Shown one piece after another: positions 12,201 through 22,537 of a stretch of 64,000 nucleotides of DNA. Position 1 is the first letter of the stretch. Every line of letters starts with the position of its first letter. The DNA is from Epiperipatus broadwayi (lineage: Eukaryota > Onychophora > Udeonychophora > Euonychophora > Peripatidae): the NCBI GenBank assembly GCA_028023455.1, contig JAQFVV010006271.1:2439335-2503334 (forward strand), given 5' to 3'. The notes below the pieces were generated by a model that made no database searches, was not told the DNA's origin, and was given only the letters and a program-made list of their open reading frames with translations. A program made the position numbers and the translations under genes.

Positions 12201-13764
12201 GTAGAATTGTATAAGTCCAAAGTGAAAGTATCAGTATTATAAAAGATGGAGAATCATATGATGTAATTTATAAAGAAAAAAAAAAAAACTTTAGAATTAA
12301 GTTTTAAAGCAAGAATAAGATTTTAAAATATTGTACGTGATATTTTAAGAGGAGAGATTGCATGTTTTGTGTGGCGAAATGATTTAAAATGTATAATAAA
12401 AAAATGTGTATTTGTACCTGATGTGTGGATGACGTTAATTGCTATATAAAACTAGGAATAGGATCAATAATTCGACTGATAATTATTATATGATCGATGA
12501 TAAAACTGAACATCCAATTGTCATAAGGAATAAATTCTGTAGGATTCCATACTAACAAGAATATAATTAGAATTTTGTAATTTTTGTATAATTTTACATA
12601 AAAGTAAAGATTTTATAGAAATATAAACCTGAAATTATAAGGATATAAATGTCAATAGAAAATTTTAATAGATAGAATTTTGTGTATTAAACTAAGCTCA
12701 AAACATGTATCTGAAGATAATAATATTGTGAAATATATTTTTGTAATTATTAATGGTAAAAGGGTAAAGTAAAAATTAGATAATAATAATGTTAAGACAT
12801 CAACGGGTAGAAATAAAAGAGTTTGTAATAAGTAGATAGGGATATCCGCTGTAAATAATGTACAAATTGTTACTTGTTATAATGTTAATAAAATGTTATA
12901 AAATATTATTAGTAAGCTTTGTGTCTTGGTTGTTGTTTTTCCTACACATGAAAATGCATGAAATCACAACGCACGTTTATAATTAAACATATTTAAGATT
13001 TGCACAAAATAAATAAACATTAGAAATTTTAATAATTTATTTTATTTTATTTACGGAATGAAATGAAAGAAGTATAGTTAGAACAGATATGGTCATAGAT
13101 TGATTGCCACAGTATTTAAGTAAAATATATGCGAACGTTACCACATAACTTTTGATTATCGGATTGATAAATATTACCACGAAAATATTTAATACATCTA
13201 GAAAGAAAAGAGGATTGTATTACTCTATTATTGTCATTGTTATTATTAATTAGTTATTCTTTACGTAGTGAATTATGACATAAAATTCCCTTATCATAAT
13301 TTGCTATGGCAATATAAAATCAATTTTAATTACAATTCATAAACCTGAGATTTAATTATTTACTTACTTATTGATTTATCTATTTGATTTGAAATGATTA
13401 GATCAATTTAATTCTATTTTATTTAATTAATTTATTTTATGTGAGCTAGATTTTATTTAAAAAGTATTAAGATATGATACTTCGTCTTGTTCCTTTGTCA
13501 TTGCTCCAGGTCTCATGGAAATAATAAAAGATATTTGTGTTGATTTATTTCATAGACACGACTAGATTTTATAAAATTCTGAGCTAGTAATTGTTTTATT
13601 TAAATAATAATAATATGTTTGATAGACTGAGCTAAAGAACCCGGAATTATTATTAATGTTAATTGTTATTGACCGGAAATAAATAAGTAACGAAAATCCG
13701 GAATAGTTAACATACTCTTGGCATGTTGTTGTTATTATTATGGAGCAAGAGAAGGGAGGTTACA
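9267..13764 (+). mobile_element. 4.5 kb TG...CA repeat, copy 1 (putative giant solo LTR)
   Basis: Starts TGTGCCCTTGTCTGTAGGTC directly after a (TA)n tract and ends GGAGGTTACA directly before another. TG...CA ends with ATAT on both sides fit an LTR and a 4-base target duplication. It is homologous in order to the repeat at 42541-58073: start block; CTGGCCAT...AACACAGCTAT (9478-9504); CACTGTGCCATGAT (12012-12025); GACATAAAATTCCC (13277-13290) and ATAAACCTGAGATTTA (13340-13355). A CCAAT box lies at 10059-10063. There is no ORF over 120 codons and no second LTR next to it. 'Solo LTR' is an inference; repeat status is seen. Confidence 0.65.
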
Positions 13765-13779
13765 ATATATATATATATA

Positions 13780-13807
13780 TTTCAACCAGAGGACTGGTTT
13801 TCATCAG
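13780..13807 (-). ncRNA. Hammerhead-ribozyme-like core, element 3' flank
   Basis: On the minus strand: CTGATGA, then one A, then a 6-bp stem AACCAG/CTGGTT closing a TCCT loop, then GAAA. This is the conserved CUGAUGA - stem II - GAAA core of a hammerhead ribozyme. Hammerhead motifs are known in Penelope-like elements. Stem I and the cleavage triplet cannot be assigned here because the sequence after GAAA runs straight into (TA)n, and stem II has one unpaired A. Activity is therefore doubtful for this copy. Confidence 0.5.
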
Positions 13808-14302
13808 AAAGAAAAAAAAATACACAGTAAAATGGCGATAATCAAAAATTACAGATTTGGTAAAAGATTAAAAATTTAACAAAACCCCCCTGATTGGTCA
13901 CAAAATCTAACACAGAATATCTACCCAATCAATGACAAAATTCAAACAAAAAAAAAACAAACTACATTCCCTCCTAATCAAGCTTAAATTCTATTTAAAT
14001 TAAAATATAAAAATAAAAAATCCAAAATTAAAAATTAAAATATACATATGTGCATATATAGAAAAATTAAACTATGCTCACATACAAAAAATAGCTGTGC
14101 TCACATTAATATTCATTAAAAACTAAAATACTTATACATTTTAATCAAAAATTATAGTTAGTGCAAAGTACAATAATTTATAACTAATTATTTATCTATA
14201 AACCATTTAAACACAGATATTAAACATCCATGTAACCAATCTTTACATAAAAAACCTCATATAAGAAAATTTTCACATAAAAAACACACATATAGAAATC
14301 AT

Positions 14303-14735
14303 TTAGGAGACCAGGTAACCCAGAGATGTAATAGTTCCAGCGTTCAAATTCAATCCATGTGGTTCTAAGGTCTTGAATTTAAAAATAAAAAAACTATCCT
14401 TTTGTTTCCTCTCCCTTGTAGAAGAAAAACCTTCCTGAAGAATCACTACTTTTAAATCATCAATTGAATGATTCGGTAAGTTAAAATGTTTTGAAACCGG
14501 TCAATCTTTATTCTTATGCAAAATGTCAAATCTATGATTAGTCATTCTGACATGTAAACTATTTGCTGACTCACCTATATACTGGTTTAAACATCTACTA
14601 CACTCTATCAAATATATCAAATTAACACTTTTACATGTAACATAATTAGGAATATACCATTTGAAATTACAATTCTTAGTACTAAAGACCACTTTTGTCA
14701 CAACAATATGTTTACATGTAAAACATCTTTTATTT
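14303..14735 (-). pseudogene. Penelope-like element GIY-YIG endonuclease domain
   Basis: C-terminal endonuclease domain that nicks target DNA. The minus-strand frame opens near 14735 and reads through LIYLIECSRC, then QYIGESANSLHVRMTNHR (GIY-YIG core; the Arg and His of the family are visible). An in-frame TGA follows at about 14503. The same frame continues past it with PVSKHFNLPNHSIDDLKVVI, an E/R/K-rich stretch and FKFKTLEPHGLNLN, ending TAA at 14303. That last motif is characteristic of the end of these proteins. It is separated from the RT by a frameshift near 14700-14735. The domain is recognisable but inactivated. Confidence 0.85.
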
Positions 14736-15501
14736 TACATGGAGAACATCCTTTTTCCTGTACAGAACTACTAATAAAATTTGTTTTGACAAGTATATCT
14801 CTAAGTGATCTATGTTTTCGATATACAGCCTTAGGTGGATCAGAAAAAATAGATTTTAAATAATCTGTGGACTGTAATATGTTAAAATGTTTTGCCAATA
14901 TCTGGTTAATATTAGGTAAATCTCTATTAAAAGTAAGAACCAATGGTGGAACATCTAATTGTTTTTTACTCTTTTCAGATAAAAGAAGTTTCTTTCTATC
15001 AATTAAAGAAGATCTCCTTACTGCATTATCCAACAATGTCTTAGGATACCTCATATTGAGCAATCTATTATATAAAATACTATTATTTTGTTGAAGAAAT
15101 TTCTCATCATTACAAATCTTCTTTATCCTTAAAAATTGACTATAAGGAATATTAGCCTTTAAATGTTTAGGATGGTTACTATAAAAATGTATATAGTGGT
15201 TATTATCAGTTGGTTTCCTATATACAGTAGTAGTAAGAACTCTATTAGTGTAAATAACTTCAACATCAAGAAAATGAGCAATTGATTTTGAAAAATTCAT
15301 TGTGAAATTAATATGTTTATTAAAATTATTTAAATAACTTAAAAAATTATGAAGTTCAACTTTACTATGTGGCCATATCATGAAAATGTCATCTATATAT
15401 CTAAGCCAAGTGTGAGGTTTCAGCTTAGCATTATCAAGTATAGAGGACTCCAGTTTTGACATAAAAATATTCGCATAACTTGGTGCCATCTTTGTACCCA
15501 T
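14698..15501 (-). pseudogene. Penelope-like element reverse transcriptase, palm/thumb part
   Basis: RT segment of 267 codons beginning MGTKMAPSYANIFMSKLE, the motif preceding the active site. Next come WLRYIDDIFMIW (catalytic YIDD), FLDVEVIY, TVYRKPTDNNHYIHFYSNHP and IPYSQFLRIKKIC. All are hallmarks of the Neptune/Poseidon-type Penelope-like RT. It ends in a Cys-rich linker (GCSPCKIK) just before the frameshift into the GIY-YIG domain. The start Met is internal to the protein; the upstream part lies in another frame at 15536-16093, with a frameshift at about 15505-15535. Confidence 0.9.
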
Positions 15502-15535
15502 TGCAGTACCTTGTTTCTGTAAATAGTATCTAGAA

Positions 15536-16283
15536 TCAAAAGTAAAAAAAAATATTTCTTAAAACCAAATATATTAATTCAACCATAGTAGTAATAAGAC
15601 CATGATCATACTCTCTATCTTGTAAAGCACATTTAATAGCCTCAACTCCATCATCATGAGGTATATTTGTGTATAATGATACAATATCCAAAGTAACCAA
15701 AAAACAATCAACTGGTAATTCAGATTTAATATTTTCTAACACACAAAGAAAATGAGTAGTGTCTTTAACATAAGAATTAAATGATGGTGGAATAAATTTA
15801 ATAATATTATCAACATATGCTGAAATATTTTCTGTAGGACTACCAATACTAGCTACAATAGGTCTGCCTGGACAACCAGGTTTATGAATCTTTGGAAAAA
15901 TATAAAAACTACTATGATGAATTTTGGTTGGTACTAAAAAGTTATATACATTATTATTTATAAGACCCCTAGCTCTCATATCTTTTAAACTAAAAAGTAT
16001 ACCCTTGAATAATGAATTAATAGTGGTTAGTGAAATAGGCTCATAAAAAATTTTATCATCTAAAAGCTCCAGAGCTTTTAGATCGATAATCATCTTTATT
16101 CATAATTACTATTGATCCACCTTTGTCAGCTGGTTTTATAATAATATCCTGTCTTTTCACTAAATTACGTAATGCATTCATCTCTCTCAATGTTAAATTA
16201 CTCTTATACTTACTATGTTGTTTAAGTCTAATTTCATTAATAATATCCTGATATACATTATCAATGTACATATCTAATAACAC
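15536..16283 (-). pseudogene. Penelope-like element reverse transcriptase, N-terminal half
   Basis: Two overlapping minus-strand frames. 16283-16056 holds LTLREMNALRNLVKRQDIII and KPADKGGSIVIMNKDDY, the first RT motif of this family. 16093-15536 holds FYIFPKIHKPGCPGRPIVAS and FLVTLDIVSLYTNIPHDDGV, the RT motif A with catalytic Asp. The frames overlap around 16056-16093, so one frameshift separates them, and a second separates this from the YIDD segment. Order and spacing match an intact family member. Confidence 0.88.
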
Positions 16284-16332
16284 ATTGCTTTGATGTGGTG
16301 GTGTCCAATCAGATCGTAATTTCCCAATAGTA

Positions 16333-16769
16333 TCACATTCTTGGTTTCCAAAAAAATTCTCTTAATCTAAGTCTTCTTGAAAAATTATCTAAATCCTTTA
16401 GAATTTTAAATTCATTTTTTTGATAAAATGACTGAACTGTAGGGCAAAAAGATAAACCTTTATTTAACAGTGAACATTCTGCTTCACTAAGATTAATGTT
16501 AGTTAGATTAAACATAAAAAGTCATTGCTATAAATATTTGAGTTAGATTTATTAGTATTTGTATTTCCAGAAACTAAAATATTGTTAGTGCATTCAGAAG
16601 AATCTGTAACTCTATGAACCAATGCTAAACCAGCATCACTATTAAGAACAGACGGTAACATTTCAGCACAATCTAATGAATGTGAAGATGATATAAATGA
16701 TTGATCAGCATCAATTGGAATCATATCCGATGTAGAAATATCTGACACAGTATGATTATCAGAAGTCAT
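16333..16769 (-). pseudogene. Penelope-like element, N-terminal region of RT protein
   Basis: Two adjoining minus-strand frames. 16769-16503 is Ser/Thr/Asn-rich and contains NNILVSGNTN. 16515-16333 contains FNLTNINLSEAECSLLNKGL and then SFCPTVQSF, an N-terminal motif shared by Penelope-like RT proteins of this type. It is separated from the RT core by a frameshift between 16333 and 16283. Confidence 0.75.
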
Positions 16770-16829
16770 ACAATTAATTAGTGTTTGTGACTGATTGGCT
16801 TATTACCCATAACTTTGAACCAATGATAC

Positions 16830-17207
16830 ATTTTATTATGAAATTTCTTCACCAATAACTTCTCTCTCAAAAAAAACCCATTCCTGTAATTCCTTCTGTT
16901 CATCTATATTCATTAAATTACAACTACCAAAATGTATAATTTCTTTTTCAATTAATTTAAGTTTTACCAAAAATGCATCTTTCAAAATATGTATTAATGC
17001 AACAGATGCTTCTCTTATTGTATTATCCCATTTAATTGCATGTTCCCTAGGAAATTGGTCTATGTTAGCAATAATTTTTATTCTGAGGCCTTTAGGAATT
17101 ATGTTATTGTTAATAAAATATGCAAAATTACTAATATGTTGTCTATATCTAAGTAATTTATCATATAATTTCCTAAGTTTAAGAAACGATGTACTATGTA
17201 ATGTTTG
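16830..17207 (-). pseudogene. Penelope-like element, segment upstream of RT
   Basis: Read on the minus strand this stretch gives a continuous peptide including LRKLYDKLLRYRQHISNFAY, NNIIPKGLRIKI, WDNTIREASVALIHIL and a Glu/Lys-rich helix. The 'IPKGLRIK...W..TI..AS..LI' pattern is seen ahead of the RT in related Penelope-like elements. It ends in tandem stops near 16825. No catalytic residues; possibly a structural N-terminal region. Confidence 0.55.
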
Positions 17208-17852
17208 TCAATTACTTATAACCTGCTTATTATTTAGACATCTAGAAAAACGTTTAGGGATTGCCCCTGTATTAATTAATGTTAGACCCTGTAAATGTTG
17301 TTTACTAGAATAATCCCTATTAATATCAAACTCTGTATCTACACTAGATATTGTATTAAAATCAGTGCCAATTATCAATCCATTATCTATTTGGTTAACT
17401 ACACCCACCTCTAAATTACCCAGATCTCCTTTACCACCATCTATATGTTGATCTGAAGCAGCAAAACCATCAATCTGTTGAACATCAGAAATAGTCATTG
17501 TTAAAAAGTTCTTCTGTTTGGAAATGTTACAAATTATATCATCCAATGAAAGATCTAAAGAATCATCTTTACATTGAGTATGATCTTCTTTAAAAACTTT
17601 TGGAGATCTATCCCGTAATGATTCCTCCAAAACGTTCCCTGGCAAGCAAGATTGTTCAACATCTATTCGGATCCCATTAGTATCACGCGGTATAATAATT
17701 TGCGATTCCTGACAATTACATATTTCAGTCTGCGTCCCCATTTCACATGTCAACACAGCTTCCATTTGAGTTTCAACATTAGTAAAACTATATTCCCTCG
17801 CACTCAACACTGAATTTACTTTATAAACTCTGTTACATCCCATCAATGACAT
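17208..17852 (-). CDS. Penelope-like element ORF of unknown function
   Basis: 214 codons on the minus strand starting ATG at 17852, acidic and Ser/Asn/Asp-rich, with several Cys (MGTQTEICNCQ). No domain was recognised. It lies between the SGNH-like ORF and the RT region of the same element, so it belongs to that element. It overlaps the neighbouring frame around 17208, where a frameshift may join it to the segment containing the IPKGLRIK motif. Confidence 0.55.
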   Translation of the reverse strand: MSLMGCNRVYKVNSVLSAREYSFTNVETQMEAVLTCEMGTQTEICNCQESQIIIPRDTNGIRIDVEQSCLPGNVLEESLRDRSPKVFKEDHTQCKDDSLDLSLDDIICNISKQKNFLTMTISDVQQIDGFAASDQHIDGGKGDLGNLEVGVVNQIDNGLIIGTDFNTISSVDTEFDINRDYSSKQHLQGLTLINTGAIPKRFSRCLNNKQVISN

Positions 17853-17872
17853 TATGTATTTAAAACCGTCCG

Positions 17873-18315
17873 CTAAACATCTCCATCATAGGCTAAAAAT
17901 CTAAAAAGATTATCTCTTTTTATAAAATCCGTATGCTGTAAGAAAAATACATTATGATGCGTATAACTTAAAAAATGACAATGTCTATTAAATGCAAAAA
18001 TTTTTTCATTAATAATTCTCAATTTAATCCGATCCATTGGGTAATATTTATTCTGCAATTGTGGTAAAACTTGAGAAATTATAATTGTAATCTCCGGTGA
18101 ATAAGTACGTATATGTCGACTCAATTTCAAAATCTGCACATATTCGTTATTTCTAAACGAAAAAATATTGTTAGATCCAAGATGAACGAACAAAAACTTA
18201 ATGTTATGCTTATTAATTAATTTGTTAAAAAGATCAATACCGTCCAGAATAGAAGCTCCTCGTCTATAACTAATTTGTACACCATCTTGAGTATTAAATT
18301 TTGGAAAAAAATTAT
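17873..18315 (-). pseudogene. SGNH/GDSL-like hydrolase domain in Penelope-like element
   Basis: Minus-strand frame open from about 18315 to a stop at 17873. It reads RRGASILDGIDLFNKL, then FLFVHLGSNNIFSF (the G-x-N block of SGNH hydrolases), LSRHIRTYSPEITIIIS (the usual IR..SP...I.IS strand) and QVLPQL. The expected C-terminal Asp-x-x-His block is eroded (FLAYDGDV then stop). SGNH/OSK-like domains are known in ORFs of several retroelements. An in-frame stop near 18320 and the nearby flank repeat suggest the 5' end is truncated. Function in transposition unknown. Confidence 0.65.
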
Positions 18316-18415
18316 GTACAAATTGTTAAATTTTTAATCTTTTACTAAATTTTTAATCTTTTACCAAATCTGTAATTTTTGATTATCGCCATTTTACTGT
18401 GTATTTTTTTTCTTT

Positions 18416-18443
18416 CTGATGAAAACCAGTCCTCTGGTTGAAA
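18416..18443 (+). ncRNA. Hammerhead-ribozyme-like core, inverted 5' flank copy
   Basis: The same CTGATGA / AACCAG-TCCT-CTGGTT / GAAA arrangement as at the other end of the element, here on the plus strand because the flank is inverted. The sequence after GAAA (TATAATATTATTTATTGG) differs from the other copy and could form a weak stem III. Stem I is not evident. Confidence 0.45.
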
Positions 18444-19169
18444 TATAATATTATTTATTGGATTTATAAGTCTTTTTTTTTGTTTTTATATGTATTTCCT
18501 TTGGTTAGTTTGTTATATATTAATATTTTGATATATATATAACAGTAAAAATAATATGAAAAGCTTTTTTTGTCAAATATTTTTTTGCTTTTATAGAATT
18601 TTCCCTTCTAAAAAACCATTAACAACATTACATAAATAGTTTTTTAGAATGCCTTATTCTCTTCATTTGTGTTCAAACTCAGCATAAAGACAATGTTTTT
18701 GTATTATTGCAGATTCAATATTATTATGCTGAGAAGAATGCAGAACATACATAATCTTACCAGTATATTCTCAGAATATTATGAATTAGCTTTGAATATT
18801 TTTTGTAAGAAAAAATATTTTTGCAATAAATTAGTTACAATAATATAATTAATTCGAACTAGTCTACGTTTTTAATAGATAAGTGCAGCAGTTGTATATT
18901 GGACTCTATGATAGACCTCAACTTTTATGTCTGTCTTATCACTTGAATAGCAAGTAAAATATTTGAACTGATACAAATTCGCCAAATAATAACCATTCAC
19001 ATCAAAAGTTATTGAATACCTGTTCTTCCACTGACTTGATTATAAAATCTTTTTTCGTGTATTTGCAGTAAGTCTATGATAATAGTATTGTAAATATAAA
19101 GTTTAAGAATACAATGTTTAAGTTTTTTCCTTATATTCAGTTCAAGTACTTTAATATAGAAATAAAACA

Positions 19170-20628
19170 AACTAACTCCTTCTTTTTAAAACTTGATTTT
19201 TTATGACTATAATCATGAAAAAGAAATCCAACGTTTCGACTATTTTTTATAGTCTTTTTCAAGGCACACTAAAATAAAATATATATACAATAAATATCAC
19301 ATATTCCAAAAAAAATAAATAAATAAATTAATTAAAAATTAAAAAAATATATTCATAACCAAAATTTTCTTTTTTTACCTTATTTCACTCCCCTTTCCTA
19401 TTACAATCACAACTTAAACACAACTAATTTCTTTTTTAAAATCTATATATATCATTTAAAAACTTTTAATTAAAAACCTTTTATTTTCTTTTATCTTTTT
19501 CTATTAACATCCTATTTAATTCTGGTTTAATTTCATTTATGTATACACCCTCTTTTATTATCCTTTCATTATATGATTTAATACATTCCAAAGGTTTTAT
19601 TTCAAAATCCCCATGCTTAAATTTATTCTTATGAATGTAAATAGCAGAATTTTTATCACCTAAATGCTGTTTTAATCTAGTTTTCAATTTATTTTTACTA
19701 GTCCCAATATATGTCATTTCTACATTCTTTCTAAAACAATTCAAACACTTTATCAAATAAACTGAATTCATAATGTCTAACCTATTATAATCCCCATTAT
19801 TATTAATTAAAAAATTTAAATTTGCTTTCTTTTTATAAACTGGACAAATTGAAACATTATATTTCCTATTAATCATTTTAACTAATTTCTTAACTTTAAT
19901 AAATAAATCTTTAGATATATTAAAACCAACATAAATAATCTTTTCTCTATTCCTATTCCTATCTAATCCCATTCTTTTCCTTATTTTATTTATATTTTTA
20001 TTAGAAAACAAATGTTCAACCATACTCCTAGGATAATCATTCATAAAACATTCATTCCTAATAATATCAACCTCATTCTCAAACAAATTACTATTTGAAC
20101 ATAACTTAATTGCCCTAATAATTTTATTATTAACAATATTAATTTTACTATGATTGTCAATATCTGAAAACCAATTATTTGATAATCCAAAAAATGTTTT
20201 TTTTCTAAACACAGATGTTTCTATAATAACACTACCATTCCTATCAATTTTTTTTAAAATTCTAACATCCATATATTCAATAACATTAATATATTCCTTT
20301 TCCATAGTAAATTTTATTTTTTCAACTCTACCATTAATATAACTCAAAAAATTATCTGCATTTCTTTTATTACCATTAAAAACCATAAAATAGTCATCAA
20401 CATATCTAACATAAAAAATTGGATTATTCCTATTATAATTAAAAAATTGTTCTTCAAACGTATACATATATATTCCTGCCAAAAAATCATTCAGACTATT
20501 ACTCATACTTAAACCCTCTTTTTGCTTATAAAATTCATCTCCATATTTAAAAATAAGGTCCCTACAACAAATCACTAATATTTCATATAAAAGAAAACCC
20601 TCAATTTTTAATTTTACCCCTTTATCTT
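19170..20628 (-). mobile_element. Second, distinct Penelope-like element (5'-truncated)
   Basis: Minus-strand element with an RT/GIY-YIG ORF (separate entry) and a 3' tail of about 300 bases. The tail contains the hairpin ATGACTATAATCATG...(19203-19218) and the stem AAAGACTATAAAAAATAGTC followed by GAAACGTTGG (minus strand, about 19225-19262). It shares no sequence with the Penelope-like element at 13780-18443. The 5' edge is put at the in-frame stop near 20628; the true edge is not known. Confidence 0.7.
19481..20625 (-). CDS. Penelope-like RT plus GIY-YIG endonuclease, C-terminal part
   Basis: An uninterrupted frame of about 380 codons, still open in its reading sense. RT: FYKQKEGLSMSNSLNDFLAG (motif B region), FYVRYVDDYFMVF (catalytic YVDD), EYMDVRILKK and ETSVFRKKTFFGLS. 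A Lys/Asn-rich linker contains CPVYKKK. C-terminal GIY-YIG: SVYLIKCLNC, then MTYIGTSKNKLKTRLKQHLG (GIY-YIG core with Arg) and FEIKPLECI...NERIIKEGVYI with the catalytic-type Glu. It ends TAA at 19481. The N-terminal fingers of the RT are missing, so it is 5'-truncated. The first ATG is internal; the frame opens at about 20625. The divergent motif B (GLSMSN for the usual GLSMGS) is odd. Confidence 0.88.
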
Positions 20629-20747
20629 TCTATGATTTAGTTTCAGTGGAAGAATATTAGAACTCTGAATCATAATAAACTAAGCACCATTAGCTAGTTT
20701 TAATAATTTGCTGTTTGACTTTCTTATAGACATTTAAATAAGCGTTG

Positions 20748-21314
20748 TGTACAACCACCATGAATACTACAATCGGGGATAAAGGTGGGTCAGACCAACA
20801 GAAATAAAAGCAATTCGGAAACAAGGTTTTATAACTAAATATTGACTTTATTTGCTGCAAGTTACTAATAGTAACATTTAATAACAAGCTTAATATATTT
20901 ACAATTTATACATATTACTTACGAATCCAGGCATACACAAATTATAATAAGGCCGATGTGGCCTGTACAGTCCCTTGGTCCACTATGGTACCTTCACTGG
21001 TAGAGTTAACTGGGTTACTCCAATTATTTTCTTTAACACGAGCAGTTCTCACGATGGGAGTGTATGTAAAAAAAGATCTATCTTTGATCTTTCATATATT
21101 TCCAAGGAATGTGGAATGTTATAGAATATAACTAATTATAATTGTTCTTTATCTTTTAATTAATCACTTTCCAATCTGGTAATGCTTATCATTTATCTTT
21201 AATTACTCTATTTCTCGAGTTCCAAAAATGCACTTATAAATGCGGTGATGCTTATCATTTACTGTATCTCTAATTGCACCATTTCTTGAGTTCTAAATAT
21301 GCTCACATAAAGCA
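20748..21314 (-). repeat. LTR of small LTR retrotransposon (3' LTR, minus orientation)
   Basis: Starts TGTACAACCACCATG and ends ACATAAAGCA. It is a close direct repeat of 22538-23142, sharing GCAAGTTACTAATAGTAA, CAATTTATACATATTACTTA and GGAATGTGGAATGTT. The element is on the minus strand because its gag fragment is. A minus-strand polypurine tract AAAGTGGAGGAGA (21327-21315) lies directly inside this LTR. Confidence 0.75.
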
Positions 21315-22537
21315 TCTCCTCCACTTTGGAAATTATAATTTTTGAAGTCTAACATAGTCTTCCAGATAACTCAGTTCCTTCTTGATTCTTTGTGACTTAT
21401 GCATGATTGCTTCCTTTTCTACAGTAATGTGATTGTCTGCTTTATGCCTGTTCACTCAATTTCTTCTCTTATAGCCGTCTTGTTCACTGCACATATTTCT
21501 ATTTTTAGGACATCAAAACATTCCCTACCTATAATAGGGTTCATATCACCTTATACTATGTACAATGGTAATGTATGGGCTCTTTTTTAATTCCTAAACT
21601 TACTTCTACTTTTCCTAATATTATCATAATATTACCACTAGCAACTTTCATTCTTAAACTAGTTCTCATTAAAGTAGGGGGGGGTTCATGTAATTTGTTG
21701 TTACCATTTTCCAGTCTTTGACTGTCATCATTAATCCCACAGATCTACACTTACATGCCATGTGATCTTTTTGCACAACAGTAGCATACAATTTTCTTCA
21801 GCTTATTCTTAGGAGACTGATATTTATTTTCAGTTTTTCTTATAAACTCACTACATTCATTATTAGTAGTAAAATTTCGAAATTCCCTTGATTGGTCAAG
21901 TACTATCTTGTGGGTTACTCCCATTTTGATTGCTTCATCATATGACAAGTCTCTTGAGGCCAGTAACTGCTGTGTCAGCCTATCATCGCACTCCCCCCCC
22001 CCAAAGTAATAGTTCCAGTAGAGCATCTTCTAATGCATGGCTATAACTACAACCCTTAGCTAATTCTCTCAATGATTGATCATAATCTCTTATGCTTTCG
22101 CCTTTATTTTGCCATCTATTTCTAAAATGTAGCCACATGCTTAGAAAGCTTTGGACTAAAATAATTATTTAGTTTACCAACTACTACTTCATATGGCAAT
22201 TTCTCTGACTCTTCATAATTAGATAACTTATTTGTGATTTCTATCACTTGTTACCCATCGTAATATAATAAAATGGCCACTTTAATGGGATGACTGACAG
22301 ATCCATTAATAAAAAAATTTCTCAATCCTTTTGAGTTAAATTAGCCAATCGAGACCATTTACATTAAACTCATTTATTGCCACTTGCGGCAGAGTCGTCA
22401 TTTTAAATCTTAATCCGAATAACTAATCAGTAAAAAAAAATTTCTCTCATAGATTTTCGACTACACAATAAATTCTATTATGATACAAATTTACAAGTTA
22501 AATTCTGTCCTGACAAGACTGTACCAGTTTTTTGCTA
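21315..22537 (-). pseudogene. Decayed gag of Ty3/gypsy-type LTR retrotransposon
   Basis: Internal region between two LTRs, 1.2 kb, minus strand. The frame 22026-21751 gives GGGECDDRLTQQLLASRDLS, YDEAIKMGVTHKIV and CYCCAKRSHGM, the last being a CCHC zinc-knuckle start. Upstream in other frames are LPYEVVVGKLNNYFSPK and related capsid-like words, interrupted by stops. Protease, RT and integrase are absent, so the interior is reduced to gag. A T-rich stretch precedes a possible primer site (TGGTACAG, minus strand, about 22526-22519). Dead element. Confidence 0.7.

Larger units (their letters stand above)
13780..18443 (-). mobile_element. Penelope-like element with inverted flanks
   Basis: A nearly full-length but decayed Penelope-like retroelement on the minus strand. 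Its ends are inverted copies of about 100 bases: 13780-13880 and 18343-18443 are reverse complements, sharing TTCAACCAGAGGACTGG and AATGGCGATAATCAAAAATT. Between them lie, in coding order, an SGNH-like ORF, a second ORF, an RT and a C-terminal GIY-YIG domain, broken by frameshifts. It lies 16 bases of (TA)n away from the end of the TG...CA repeat at 9267-13764. Penelope-like elements often carry one flank copy in inverted orientation. Flanks this well matched suggest moderate age. Confidence 0.85.

Noticed and set aside
14867-15094. Plus-strand frame opposite the Penelope-like RT
   Set aside because: Antisense shadow of the RT segment on the minus strand.
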